A stretch of 64,000 nucleotides of DNA from contig NZ_RXNS01000010.1 in the NCBI RefSeq assembly GCF_003966155.1, positions 62,001 to 126,000 on the forward strand, read 5' to 3'. The position numbers were made by a program, and so were the translations under genes. This document shows, piece after piece, positions 16,270 to 24,779 of the stretch. Numbering within the stretch: position 1 is the first letter of the stretch; each line of letters begins with the position of its first letter. Origin of the DNA: Halomonas nitroreducens. GTDB lineage: Bacteria > Pseudomonadota > Gammaproteobacteria > Pseudomonadales > Halomonadaceae. The notes under the pieces are model-generated. The model saw only the letters and a program-made list of their open reading frames with translations. It was not told the origin of the DNA and did no database searches.

Positions 16270-17682
16270 ATGGTACGCATCGACAAGAAGGCCACCCGGC
16301 TTTACGTGCTGGACACCAACGTCCTGATCCATGATCCCGCCGCCCTCTATCAGTTCGATGAGCACGAAGTGGTCATTCCCATGACCGTGCTCGAGGAGCT
16401 CGACAAGCACAAGAACGGCATTCGCGAAATCGCCCGCACCGCCCGGCAGGTCAGCCGGACCCTCTCGGACCTCACCGCCAACGTCGACATCGGCCAGATC
16501 CACGATGGCATCCCCATCAGCCGGCTTACCGGCCCCGAGGGTCGGCTGCGCCTGCTGTGCTACGACAACCTCTCGGTCCCGGACAACCTGGAGGACAGCC
16601 CCGACAACCGCCTGCTCGCCGAGACCTGCCGGCTGCGCGACGAGCGCCCCGACGCCTCGGTGGTCCTGGTGACCAAGGACATCAACCTGAGGGTCAAGGC
16701 CGCGGCCCTCGGTGTGCCGGTGGAGGACTACCTCACCGATCGCGCCTTCGACGACAGTGATGCCATGCTCGGCGGCGCCCGGGTCTATCCCGAGGCGGGC
16801 CACGACGGCAACGGCCTGTGGGAGACGCTCAAGACCGAGGTCAAGGTGAAGCGCGAGGACAGCCGCGTGATCTACCGCCTGACCGGCGATATCCCCACGG
16901 ACTGGCACCTGGGCATGCTGGTGTCGGACAGCGACGATGAGGCGAGTTTCGAGGCGGTGGTCCGCGACCTGGGCCCACACCATGCCCATCTGGAGCTACT
17001 GACCAACTACCGCCATGGCGCCAGCGTGTGGGGCGTGCATGCCCATGACAGCCGCCAGAACTTCACTCTCAACCTGCTGATGGACGACGACATCGACCTG
17101 GTGACCATCGCCGGCAGCGCGGGCACCGGCAAGACCTTCATGACCCTGGCCGCGGCGTTCCAGCAGACGCTGGACGGCAAGCGCTTCGAGCGCGTGGTCT
17201 TCACCCGGGCCCCGATCTCCATGAGCGAGGACATCGGCTACCTGCCCGGCACCGAGGAAGAGAAGATGTCGCCCTGGATGGGCGCCTTCCATGACAACAT
17301 GGACAACCTGCTGCGCGACGAGCATGACGGCAGTTCCACCTGGAACCAGGAGGCCACGCGGCAGCTGCTCGGCTCGAGGGTGCAGATCCGCGCCCCCGGC
17401 TTCATGCGCGGCCGGACCCTCAACGACACCTTCCTGATCATCGACGAGGCCCAGAACTTCACGCCCAAGCAGCTCAAGTCCCTGATCACCCGGGCCGGAC
17501 GCAACACCAAGATCGTTTGCCTGGGCAACGTGGGACAGATCGACACGCCCTACCTCACCGCCAACACCTGCGGCATGGCGGCGGTGGTGCAACACTTCCG
17601 CGACTGGCCCCATGCCGGCCATGTCACCCTCCAGAGCGTGGAGCGCTCGCGCCTGGCGCTGGCTGGCGAGGAGCTGCTCTGA
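16270..17682 (+). CDS. PhoH family protein with N-terminal PIN domain
   Basis: Protein of 470 residues: a PIN nuclease-like domain (LYVLDTNVLIHDP, then conserved acidic residues up to VVLVTKDINLRVKA) and a C-terminal PhoH-type ATPase with Walker A GSAGTGKT and Walker B LIIDEAQNF. PIN-PhoH proteins are thought to be RNA helicase-nucleases. The start at 16270 follows an AGGAGA site; an upstream GTG at 16246 is less likely. The 367-bp upstream spacer toward the divergent amidase must hold both promoters. Confidence 0.93.
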   Translation: MVRIDKKATRLYVLDTNVLIHDPAALYQFDEHEVVIPMTVLEELDKHKNGIREIARTARQVSRTLSDLTANVDIGQIHDGIPISRLTGPEGRLRLLCYDNLSVPDNLEDSPDNRLLAETCRLRDERPDASVVLVTKDINLRVKAAALGVPVEDYLTDRAFDDSDAMLGGARVYPEAGHDGNGLWETLKTEVKVKREDSRVIYRLTGDIPTDWHLGMLVSDSDDEASFEAVVRDLGPHHAHLELLTNYRHGASVWGVHAHDSRQNFTLNLLMDDDIDLVTIAGSAGTGKTFMTLAAAFQQTLDGKRFERVVFTRAPISMSEDIGYLPGTEEEKMSPWMGAFHDNMDNLLRDEHDGSSTWNQEATRQLLGSRVQIRAPGFMRGRTLNDTFLIIDEAQNFTPKQLKSLITRAGRNTKIVCLGNVGQIDTPYLTANTCGMAAVVQHFRDWPHAGHVTLQSVERSRLALAGEELL

Positions 17683-17687
17683 ACGCG

Positions 17688-17716
17688 GCGGGCCGACGCC
17701 ACCGGCGTCGGCCCGC
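17688..17716 (+). terminator. Terminator-like hairpin after phoH
   Basis: GCGGGCCGACGCC and GGCGTCGGCCCGC form a perfect 13-bp stem with an ACC loop, 5 bp after the phoH stop. There is no T-run; it may also serve the convergent small zinc-ribbon gene. Confidence 0.7.
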
Positions 17717-17730
17717 CCGACTCTTCGCCC

Positions 17731-17949
17731 TCAGGGGCCGCGATTCACCGCCTTCTCGATCAAGGCCTCGCTCTTGCTGCCAGGCCCGTGGTGGAGCACC
17801 GTCTGGGCCTCGTGATAGAGGCAGACGAAGCGCTGGCAGGAGGCGCAGTGCACCTGGTCGTCGGGGTTCTTGACGCTGGAGACCCGCATCAGGTGGCTAC
17901 CGCAGTTCGGGCACGCCACTGGCAGGCGGAAATCCTCGGAGAGTGACAT
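17731..17949 (-). CDS. Small zinc-ribbon protein
   Basis: Protein of 72 residues with CPNCGS near residue 14 and CASCQRFVC near residue 36, giving two Cys pairs that would bind one zinc. No known function. The start is chosen by AAGGAGA 6-7 bp upstream of MSLSEDFRLPV. It is convergent with phoH and lies 72 bp after the GGDEF gene on the same strand. Confidence 0.75.
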   Translation of the reverse strand: MSLSEDFRLPVACPNCGSHLMRVSSVKNPDDQVHCASCQRFVCLYHEAQTVLHHGPGSKSEALIEKAVNRGP

Positions 17950-18021
17950 CGGCGTCTCCTTTTGCAGGGTAGTGATGACAGTATGCTGCCCCATGGGACA
18001 GCGACCTGGCCAGTCAGTGCC

Positions 18022-19344
18022 TCAGGTCACCGCCTCGGGACCGACGATGCGGTTGCGGCCCGCCCGCTTGGCCCGGTAGAGCGCTCGGTCGGCCCGGCTC
18101 AACGCCTCGCCGAGATCGCCGCCGGGCGCGAGGAAGGCCATGCCCAGGCTGACCGTGAAATGCAGCGTCTCGCCGCCCAGCACCAGCTCGCTGTCCGCCA
18201 CGGCCTGTCGCAGGCGCTCCAGCACGCTGCAGGCCTCCTCCGGCTCGCTATCCACCAGCATGAGCGCGAATTCCTCGCCGCCGACGCGGCCGATCAGGTC
18301 ATAGGGCCGCAGGCTGTCACGGCAGATCGTGGCGAAGCGCTGCAGGGCGACGTCGCCAGCGGCATGGCCGTGGGTGTCATTGAGCACCTTGAAGTGATCG
18401 AGGTCGACCATAGCCACCGGTACCCGGCGACCATGACGGGCGGCATGGGCCAGCACCGCCTCGCCATTGGCGAAGAAAGCCCGCCGGTTGAGCAGGCCAG
18501 TCAGCATGTCGGTGCTGATCAGGTGCTCGGTACGCCGCTCCGCCTCCTTGCGCCGGGTGACATCCTGCAGCCATCCCTCCCAGAGCGTGCCCCCCTTGGA
18601 CTCGCGCCGCGCGCTCGCCGTAGCCTCCAGCCAGCGCACGCCATCGGCAACCTCGATGCGAAAGGCCAGCTGCAACGGCTCGAGGCTCACCGATGACTGG
18701 GCCAGGGCATTGCTCAGGGCCTCGCGATCATCGCCGACCAGCCGGTCGAGCAACCGTGAGGGGGAAGCCATCACGGCGTCAGGGGTCAGGCCGCACAGTG
18801 CGCTGAGCCCCTCGCTCAGGTAGCCGAAGGACAGCGCCCCCCGCGGGGCCTGGTGCAGCTGGAAGACCACGCCCGGCAAGCCGGCCACGACCGCTTCCAG
18901 CCGGCCGAGCCTCGCCCGGTCGGCGATGGCCGGTTCGAGCAGCGGACCGACATCGTGCTGGATGAGCAGCAGACGAAGGGTGTCGTGGGGCCCCTCGACC
19001 AGGGGCTGGACAAGGGTATCCAGGTAGAGCCGGTGACCGTCGGCATGGCGGCAATGCAACAGGCCACGCCAGGCGCTGCGCTGCTGGACGCATTCAGCCA
19101 GTGCCCGGGACACGGGGCCGCGCAGCGGCTGTTCGTCCAGGATGGTAACGCGTTGCCCCACCAACGACGCGGGGGCATGCCCCGTGGCTTGCGCCACCGA
19201 CGGGTTGGCATCGAGAACCACTCCATGGGCATCCAGCAGCATCACCGCGCCCGGAAAATGCGCGTAGAGCCGCTCGGGCAGGCTGGCGCCCGGCGGGGTT
19301 CGTCGACGACGCCACTTGTCCGGAATCCATGACATGCCCCGCAT
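18022..19344 (-). CDS. PAS-PAS-GGDEF diguanylate cyclase
   Basis: Protein of about 440 residues likely to make cyclic di-GMP. Two PAS-like regions (AVMLLDAHGVVLDANPSVA near residue 35; a second ending in ... WEGWLQDVTRRKEAE) lead into a GGDEF domain starting DMLTGLLNRRAFF, with active motif GGEEF. RPYD lies five residues before it, so an inhibitory I-site is present. No transmembrane segment. A second ATG at codon 4 (19335) is also possible as the start. Confidence 0.92.
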   Translation of the reverse strand: MRGMSWIPDKWRRRRTPPGASLPERLYAHFPGAVMLLDAHGVVLDANPSVAQATGHAPASLVGQRVTILDEQPLRGPVSRALAECVQQRSAWRGLLHCRHADGHRLYLDTLVQPLVEGPHDTLRLLLIQHDVGPLLEPAIADRARLGRLEAVVAGLPGVVFQLHQAPRGALSFGYLSEGLSALCGLTPDAVMASPSRLLDRLVGDDREALSNALAQSSVSLEPLQLAFRIEVADGVRWLEATASARRESKGGTLWEGWLQDVTRRKEAERRTEHLISTDMLTGLLNRRAFFANGEAVLAHAARHGRRVPVAMVDLDHFKVLNDTHGHAAGDVALQRFATICRDSLRPYDLIGRVGGEEFALMLVDSEPEEACSVLERLRQAVADSELVLGGETLHFTVSLGMAFLAPGGDLGEALSRADRALYRAKRAGRNRIVGPEAVT

Positions 19345-19439
19345 CCTTGGGGTCTCCGCATCAACAGGGAATGGTGCCGCTATCGCTCTACCCTAGCCCA
19401 GTCGTTGCCGGGGCACACGCCCGATCACCGACAAAGGGC

Positions 19440-20663
19440 CTACAGGCCCAGTCGTGCGGCCACGTAGTCGGCATCCTTGTCGCCTCGTCCTGACAGATTG
19501 ACGAGGATGTGCTGGTCGGCGGACAGGGTCGGTGCCGTGCGCATGGCCCAGGCCACGGCATGGGCGCTCTCCAGGGCCGGGATGATGCCCTCGACCCGTG
19601 ACAGGGTCAGGAAGGCCTCCAGACACTCGTCGTCGGTGGCGCTGACGTAGTCGACGCGTCCCTGCTCCTTGAGGTAGCTGTGCTGGGGCCCCACTCCCGG
19701 GTAATCGAGCCCCGAGGCGATGGAGTGCACCGGCATGGGCTGGCCCTCGGCATCCTCGAGCACATAGCAGGCCATGCCGTGGATCTCGCCGGGCTTGCCC
19801 AGCGTCAGGGTCGCCGAGTGGCGCGGCGTATCCAGGCCCTCGCCAGCCGGCTCGATCCCCACCAGGCGGACCTCGTCGTCCTCGAGAAAGGCGGTGAACA
19901 TGCCGATGGCATTGGACCCGCCGCCGACGCAGGCGGCCACATGATCGGGCAGGCGGCCATGGCGGGCCTGGAACTGCTCCCGGGCCTCGCGGCCGATGAT
20001 CGACTGGAAGTCGCGGACCATCTTGGGGAAGGGATGCGGCCCCACCACCGAGCCGATGGCATAGATATACTGCTGCGGGTCCTTGAGGTATTCCTCGAAG
20101 GCGCTGTCCACGGCGTCCTTGAGGGTCGCCGTGCCCCGGGTCACCGCCACCAGATCAGCGCCGAGGATCTTCATCTTGGTGACGTTGGGGTGCTCCTTCT
20201 CGATGTCCACCTGGCCCATGTGGATCTCGCAGGGGATGCCCACCAGGGCGCAGGCGGTGGCGAGTGCCACCCCATGCTGGCCGGCGCCGGTCTCGGCGAT
20301 CACCTTGGTCTTGCCCATGAACTTGGCCAGCAGCGCCTCGCCCAGGCAGTGATTGATCTTGTGGGCGCCGGTATGGTTGAGGTCCTCGCGCTTGAGGTGG
20401 ATCTGGGCGCCGCCCAGCTGCTCGGACAACCGCCGGGCATGGAAGATCGGGCTGGGACGCCCCACGTAGTCGGCGAACAGGTCGGCGAGTTCCTGGCGAA
20501 AGTCCTCGCGGACGCGGATCTCCTCGTAGGCGGCGTCGATCTCGTCCATCACCCGCTTGAGCTCGGCGGGAATGCGCTGGCCGCCGAAGCGACCGAAGTG
20601 TCCGGTGGTGTCGGGAAGGTCGGCAAAGGGAGACTGGGGCATGCTGGGATCCTGGATAGCCAT
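19440..20663 (-). CDS. trpB: Tryptophan synthase beta chain
   Basis: PLP enzyme of 407 residues condensing indole and serine to tryptophan. The PLP lysine is in [10 protein letters not shown], the phosphate loop is [12 protein letters not shown] and the C-terminus has NLSGRGDKD, all TrpB1 features. There is no trpA next to it; the flanking genes are a diguanylate cyclase and a prenyltransferase. It may be the main TrpB with a scattered trp pathway or a second copy. Confidence 0.93.
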   Translation of the reverse strand: MAIQDPSMPQSPFADLPDTTGHFGRFGGQRIPAELKRVMDEIDAAYEEIRVREDFRQELADLFADYVGRPSPIFHARRLSEQLGGAQIHLKREDLNHTGAHKINHCLGEALLAKFMGKTKVIAETGAGQHGVALATACALVGIPCEIHMGQVDIEKEHPNVTKMKILGADLVAVTRGTATLKDAVDSAFEEYLKDPQQYIYAIGSVVGPHPFPKMVRDFQSIIGREAREQFQARHGRLPDHVAACVGGGSNAIGMFTAFLEDDEVRLVGIEPAGEGLDTPRHSATLTLGKPGEIHGMACYVLEDAEGQPMPVHSIASGLDYPGVGPQHSYLKEQGRVDYVSATDDECLEAFLTLSRVEGIIPALESAHAVAWAMRTAPTLSADQHILVNLSGRGDKDADYVAARLGL

Positions 20664-20730
20664 GGGGACATCATCGAACCTTCATGATGCCCCGCTGCCG
20701 GGCCGCCGTCGAGCCGCCACGGGGTCGGGT

Positions 20731-21663
20731 TCAGCCGGCCAGCCAGAGTCCCAGATTGAGCAGCGCCAGGGTGCCGAGCTGGACAGCCACGTTGGCCCCC
20801 AGCCAGGGCACGAGCGCCGCCTCGTCGTCATCGTTCAGCCGCCACAGGCCGCGCACCAGCCAGGCGACCGCCGGCAACAGCAGCCAGGTCAGCCAGGCAG
20901 TCGCCGGCAGGAGGCCCACCGCGCCCCCGGCCGGCACCACCAGGAAGGCCGCCAGCACCAGGACGCCCGCCAGCCGCACGGCCCGCCGCCGGCCCAGCAG
21001 GATCGCCAGGTGACGCCGGCCGACTCGGCGGTCGGCGTCGATATCCGGCACCTGGTTGAGCAGCAGCAGCGCGCTGACCAGCAGGGTCGGCACCAGGGAA
21101 ACGGCCATGGCCAGGGACGAGAAGTGTCCGCTCAGCGCCTGGTGCGCCCCCACCACCATCAGGGTGCCGAAGCCCAGGCCCGGCGCCAGCAGGCACAGCA
21201 GCGGACGCTGCGTCAGCACTCCGGTGTAGGCCACCACCAGGCCAAGGCCCAGCAGGCCGTAGAGCAGCAGCCACGGTCCCGACCGCCACACGAACCAGCC
21301 GCCGATGATCACCACCCCGGCCAGGCAGGCGACGGCGGCGCGCTTCACCAGCGGGGCCGCCACCGGCTGGGCCGGCAGGGCGCCACTGCCCCCGGAGAAG
21401 GGGGTGCGTCGGGTGGTGGCATCCAGGCCGCTGACGAAGTCATGGTGCTCGTTGAAGAGGTTCACCGCGGCATGGGCCAGCAGCGCGGCCAGCAACACCA
21501 GCAGGGTGTCCAGCCTGGCCACCGGCGCCCCCTCGAGGCGAGCCGTGAGCACCGCCAATCCGGCACACAGTGGCGCCAGCACCAGGAAATTGGGGCGAGC
21601 GCTGCGCAGGCAGGCATGCCAGGCTCCCTGCCGCCGGGTGGTGTCATACCGCGATGCGTCCAT
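20731..21663 (-). CDS. UbiA/MenA-type prenyltransferase
   Basis: Integral membrane protein of 310 residues with about eight hydrophobic segments. The two Asp-rich motifs of the UbiA superfamily are present: NLFNEHHDFVSGLD near residue 68 and NQVPDIDADRRVGRR near residue 200. These bind Mg-prenyl diphosphate. The first motif resembles MenA (1,4-dihydroxy-2-naphthoate prenyltransferase), but no men genes are in the window, so the acceptor is uncertain. Confidence 0.88.
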   Translation of the reverse strand: MDASRYDTTRRQGAWHACLRSARPNFLVLAPLCAGLAVLTARLEGAPVARLDTLLVLLAALLAHAAVNLFNEHHDFVSGLDATTRRTPFSGGSGALPAQPVAAPLVKRAAVACLAGVVIIGGWFVWRSGPWLLLYGLLGLGLVVAYTGVLTQRPLLCLLAPGLGFGTLMVVGAHQALSGHFSSLAMAVSLVPTLLVSALLLLNQVPDIDADRRVGRRHLAILLGRRRAVRLAGVLVLAAFLVVPAGGAVGLLPATAWLTWLLLPAVAWLVRGLWRLNDDDEAALVPWLGANVAVQLGTLALLNLGLWLAG

Positions 21664-21687
21664 TCCGTGCCCTTCCCAGCCTCGGCG

Positions 21688-22356
21688 TCAACGCGCCAGT
21701 CGGTCTGACAGCCAGCGGCCGATGTCGGCGACCTGCTGAGGGCAGACCGCATGGGCCATCGGATACTGGCGATAGTGGACCGGGTATCCCATGGCCGAGA
21801 GCCGGTCGCGGGCGGCCCGGCCGAGGGCCTCGGGCACCACCGGGTCGAGGCTACCATGATGGATCTCGATGGGCAGGTCGCGATTGGCCGGAGCCGGCTC
21901 GAGGCTCTCGGCGGTGGCCAGGTAGGTGGACATGGCCAGCAGGCCCCCGAGGCGCTCGGGGAAGGTCAGGGCCGCCTCGTAGGCTACCGCCCCGCCCTGG
22001 GAAAAGCCGGCCAGGATGATGCGCTCGCCGGGGATGCCATGCTGGATCTGCTCGCGGACCAGCGTCTGGATGCACACGGCGGAGTCCTTGAGCTGGGCCT
22101 CGTCCACGCGGCGGTCGAGACTCATCTCCTTGATGTCGTACCAGGCCGGCATCACCATGCCGCCATTGATGGTCACCGGCAGGCGCGGGGCATGGGGCAG
22201 GATGAAGCGCACGCTGGCCGCCTCGGGCAGCGTGAGCGCCGGCACCAGGGGCTCGAAGTCATGGCCATCGGCGCCGAGACCATGGAGGATGAAGACGCAG
22301 GCATCGGCGGGCTTGCCGCCACGGGGCTCGATGATCAACTCGTCGGGTTCGCTCAT
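21688..22356 (-). CDS. Carboxylesterase/phospholipase family hydrolase
   Basis: Alpha/beta hydrolase of 222 residues. Nucleophile serine in LAGFSQGGAV, oxyanion segment FILHGLGADGHDF, Asp in HHGSLDPVVP and His in PMAHAV form the expected set. It matches bacterial EstB-type cytosolic carboxylesterases, which cleave short-chain esters. It ends 24 bp before the prenyltransferase start, so co-transcription is possible. Confidence 0.92.
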   Translation of the reverse strand: MSEPDELIIEPRGGKPADACVFILHGLGADGHDFEPLVPALTLPEAASVRFILPHAPRLPVTINGGMVMPAWYDIKEMSLDRRVDEAQLKDSAVCIQTLVREQIQHGIPGERIILAGFSQGGAVAYEAALTFPERLGGLLAMSTYLATAESLEPAPANRDLPIEIHHGSLDPVVPEALGRAARDRLSAMGYPVHYRQYPMAHAVCPQQVADIGRWLSDRLAR

Positions 22357-22421
22357 GGGGTCGTCTTCCTGGGCAAAAGCGCCACCCTAGCGCAAAGCGC
22401 TGGCCACGGCGAGGGCCGCCC

Positions 22422-24197
22422 CTAGAACGGCCAGACGAGGGGAATCAGCACCATTGCCACCACGGCGCTCAGCAGGTTGAGCGGCGCACCGACCCGCAGG
22501 TAGTCGCTGACCCGGTAGCCGCCGGGCCCGTAGACCATCAGGTTGGTCTGATAGCCGATCGGCGTCAGGAAGCTCGCCGAGGCGGCGAACATCACCCCCA
22601 CCACGAAGGGCATGGGACTGACACCCAGGCTCTCGGCGCCGGCCATCACCACCGGGAAGGTGATCACCGCGGCGGCGTTGTTGGTAACCAGCTCGGTGAG
22701 CAGGGCCACCACCAGGTAGCTGCCGATCAGCAGCCACCAGGGGTTGCCGTCGACAAGGGCCATCGCCGCCCCGGCCAGGCTGGCGGCCGCTCCCGAGCCT
22801 TCCAGGGCCGCCCCCAGGCCAAAGGAGGCGGCGATGGTCAACAGCACCTGAGTATCCAGGCCACGCTTGGCGGCGCTGATCGAACAGCAGCCGGAGAGCA
22901 CCGAGGCGGCGGCCCCGAGCATGGCGGCATTCATCATGCTCATCGTCCCGGTGGTGGCGAGCAGGACCACCCCTGCCAGGATGCTCCAGGCCAGCCAGGC
23001 GCGCTCGTGGGCCGGTCGTGCCGCACCATTGACCTGGCTGATCAGCAGGAAGTCCCGCGACTGGCGGTGACGCTCGATGAACGGCGGCCGGGCCTCGAGC
23101 AGCAGCACGTCGGCGGGCTGCAGGCGAATCTGGCCGAGGTTGCCGGCCACCCGCTCGCCGCCCCGGCACACCGCCAGCACCGCCGCGCCATAGAGGGTGC
23201 GGAAGTGACCGTCACGGATCCGTCGGCCGATGAACTGGCACTGGTCGGAGACCACCGCCTCGACCAGGCGGCGCTCCTTGAAGTCCTTCTGCAGGCTGGA
23301 CTCGCCGTGGTGCGAGGGGATCAGCCCGCGGATCTGCTGCAGCTCCACCGCCCCGGCAGAGGTACCCGCGAATACCAGCCGGTCACGTCCCTTGAGGCGC
23401 TCCCCCGGGCCGACCACGCTGACCACATTGCCGTCGCGCTCGATCTCCACCAGGAAAAGCTCCTGCAGGTGGCGCAGCCCGGCCTCCTCGACGCTCTTGT
23501 CGACCAGGGGGCCGGCCGGGTCGACCTCCATCTCGATAGTGAATTCCCGGGGGTTCTCGAAGACCTCGGCGGCCCCCTGGCGAGGCGGGAGCAGGCGCTG
23601 GCCGACCAGCAGCAGGTACGCCAGCCCCGCCACCGCCACCGGCACGCCCACCCAGGCGATGTCGAAGAGCCCCATGGCCAGGTCCGGGTAGCGGTCGATC
23701 AGCAGGCCGTGGACCACCAGGTTGGTGCTGGTGCCCAGCAGGGTGATGGTGCCGCCGAGGATGGAGGCGAAGCTCAGCGGCATCAGCAGCCGATGGGCCG
23801 GCAGCCGCAGCCGCCGGCTCCAGCTGAGTACGGCCGGAATGAAGGCGGCCACTACCGGCGTGTTGTTGAGGAAGCCACTCAGCGGCGCCACCGGCAGGAT
23901 AAGACGCGCCAGGGCGCGCCGCTCGCCCTGGGGGCGACCCAGCACGTAGCGGATGATCAGGTCGATACCGCCGGTCTCGCGGATGCTGGCCACCAGCACG
24001 TACATGAAGGCCACCGTGAACAGGCCGCTGCTGGAGAAGCCGCCCAGGGCCTGCTGGGGATCGACGATGCCCAGGCTGACCAGCAGGATCAAGGCTCCCA
24101 GCAGCACCATGTCGGGGCCGACACGCGTCAGGGCCATCAGCGGAAAGACGGCAACGACGACGATGAGTGAGATCCAGGCGTCCGGGGACATGGGCAT
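22422..24197 (-). CDS. SLC13/DASS-type permease with central TrkA-C domains
   Basis: Membrane transporter of about 591 residues. The first and last thirds are hydrophobic (GFLNNTPVVAAFIP and LTELVTNNAAAVITFPVVMA are DASS-type signatures). The middle third is soluble and holds two RCK/TrkA-C-like regions (VSVVGPGERLKGRDRLVFAG). Such proteins move sulphate, dicarboxylates or similar anions with sodium. ATG codons at 24197 and 24191 are both possible starts. Confidence 0.9.
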   Translation of the reverse strand: MPMSPDAWISLIVVVAVFPLMALTRVGPDMVLLGALILLVSLGIVDPQQALGGFSSSGLFTVAFMYVLVASIRETGGIDLIIRYVLGRPQGERRALARLILPVAPLSGFLNNTPVVAAFIPAVLSWSRRLRLPAHRLLMPLSFASILGGTITLLGTSTNLVVHGLLIDRYPDLAMGLFDIAWVGVPVAVAGLAYLLLVGQRLLPPRQGAAEVFENPREFTIEMEVDPAGPLVDKSVEEAGLRHLQELFLVEIERDGNVVSVVGPGERLKGRDRLVFAGTSAGAVELQQIRGLIPSHHGESSLQKDFKERRLVEAVVSDQCQFIGRRIRDGHFRTLYGAAVLAVCRGGERVAGNLGQIRLQPADVLLLEARPPFIERHRQSRDFLLISQVNGAARPAHERAWLAWSILAGVVLLATTGTMSMMNAAMLGAAASVLSGCCSISAAKRGLDTQVLLTIAASFGLGAALEGSGAAASLAGAAMALVDGNPWWLLIGSYLVVALLTELVTNNAAAVITFPVVMAGAESLGVSPMPFVVGVMFAASASFLTPIGYQTNLMVYGPGGYRVSDYLRVGAPLNLLSAVVAMVLIPLVWPF

Positions 24198-24241
24198 TCC
24201 AGCAGGAGTCGAAACCGACCCATTGTGACGGCCCGGGCATA

Positions 24242-24263
24242 TTCTAAAAAGTTATTTTTAGAA
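24242..24263. promoter_or_regulatory. AT-rich perfect palindrome upstream of the permease
   Basis: TTCTAAAAA and TTTTTAGAA are exact inverted repeats around GTTA, in an AT-rich island 45 bp upstream of the permease start. It could be an operator or, read on the plus strand, a hairpin; the neighbouring bases also look like a promoter region for the minus-strand gene. Confidence 0.5.
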
Positions 24264-24310
24264 ATTCATTTATGCAAAAAAGCTATTAAGGAGAGGCGCC
24301 CACAACGAAA

Positions 24311-24334
24311 CGGGGCCCGCGAATGCGGGCCCCG
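24311..24334 (-). terminator. Intrinsic terminator of the cold-shock gene
   Basis: CGGGGCCCGC and GCGGGCCCCG form a perfect 10-bp stem with a GAAT loop, 39 bp after the cold-shock stop. Read on the minus strand it is followed by TTTCGTT. Confidence 0.85.
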
Positions 24335-24373
24335 TCCAGCCGCCCGGAGGCGGCACATCAATGGCGATCGAGC

Positions 24374-24580
24374 TTAGTCGATGACCTTGATGTTGGAAGC
24401 CTGGAGGCCTTTCTTGCCCTGGGTGACGTCGAAGGAGACCTTCTGACCGTCTTGCAGGGACTTGAAGCCTTCGGCCTGGATCTCGGAGAAGTGAGCGAAC
24501 AGGTCGTCACCGTTGTCGTCCGGAGAAATGAAGCCGAAGCCCTTGGTGTCGTTGAACCACTTGACAGTACCGGTAGCCAT
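24374..24580 (-). CDS. Cold-shock domain protein
   Basis: CspA-family RNA chaperone of 68 residues. RNP1 (KGFGFI) and RNP2 (LFAHFS) are intact after [17 protein letters not shown] lies 8-9 bp before the ATG. The roughly 200 bp upstream has no gene and would allow a long 5' leader, common for csp genes. Whether it is cold-induced cannot be told. Confidence 0.96.
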   Translation of the reverse strand: MATGTVKWFNDTKGFGFISPDDNGDDLFAHFSEIQAEGFKSLQDGQKVSFDVTQGKKGLQASNIKVID

Positions 24581-24729
24581 TATCGAATTCCTCGAATAGC
24601 GTGATGTGTAGCCGGGGAGATACCCGAGTTGCAGTGGGTAAAACAAGAAACTTTCACCGGGCGACCGACGCTATTGAGCTTTCGATGACCACTTGCGATG
24701 TGCGACTTGCTAACCAACTGCGGGCAGCA

Positions 24730-24748
24730 TGCGCCCTTGAAGGGCGCA
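24730..24748 (-). terminator. Hairpin after the GMC dehydrogenase gene
   Basis: TGCGCCCT and AGGGCGCA form an 8-bp stem with a 3-nt loop, about 30 bp after the GMC dehydrogenase stop. No U-run follows on the minus strand, so efficiency is uncertain. Confidence 0.4.
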
Positions 24749-24779
24749 GGTCAAACACTATTTTCGACAGATGACAGCA

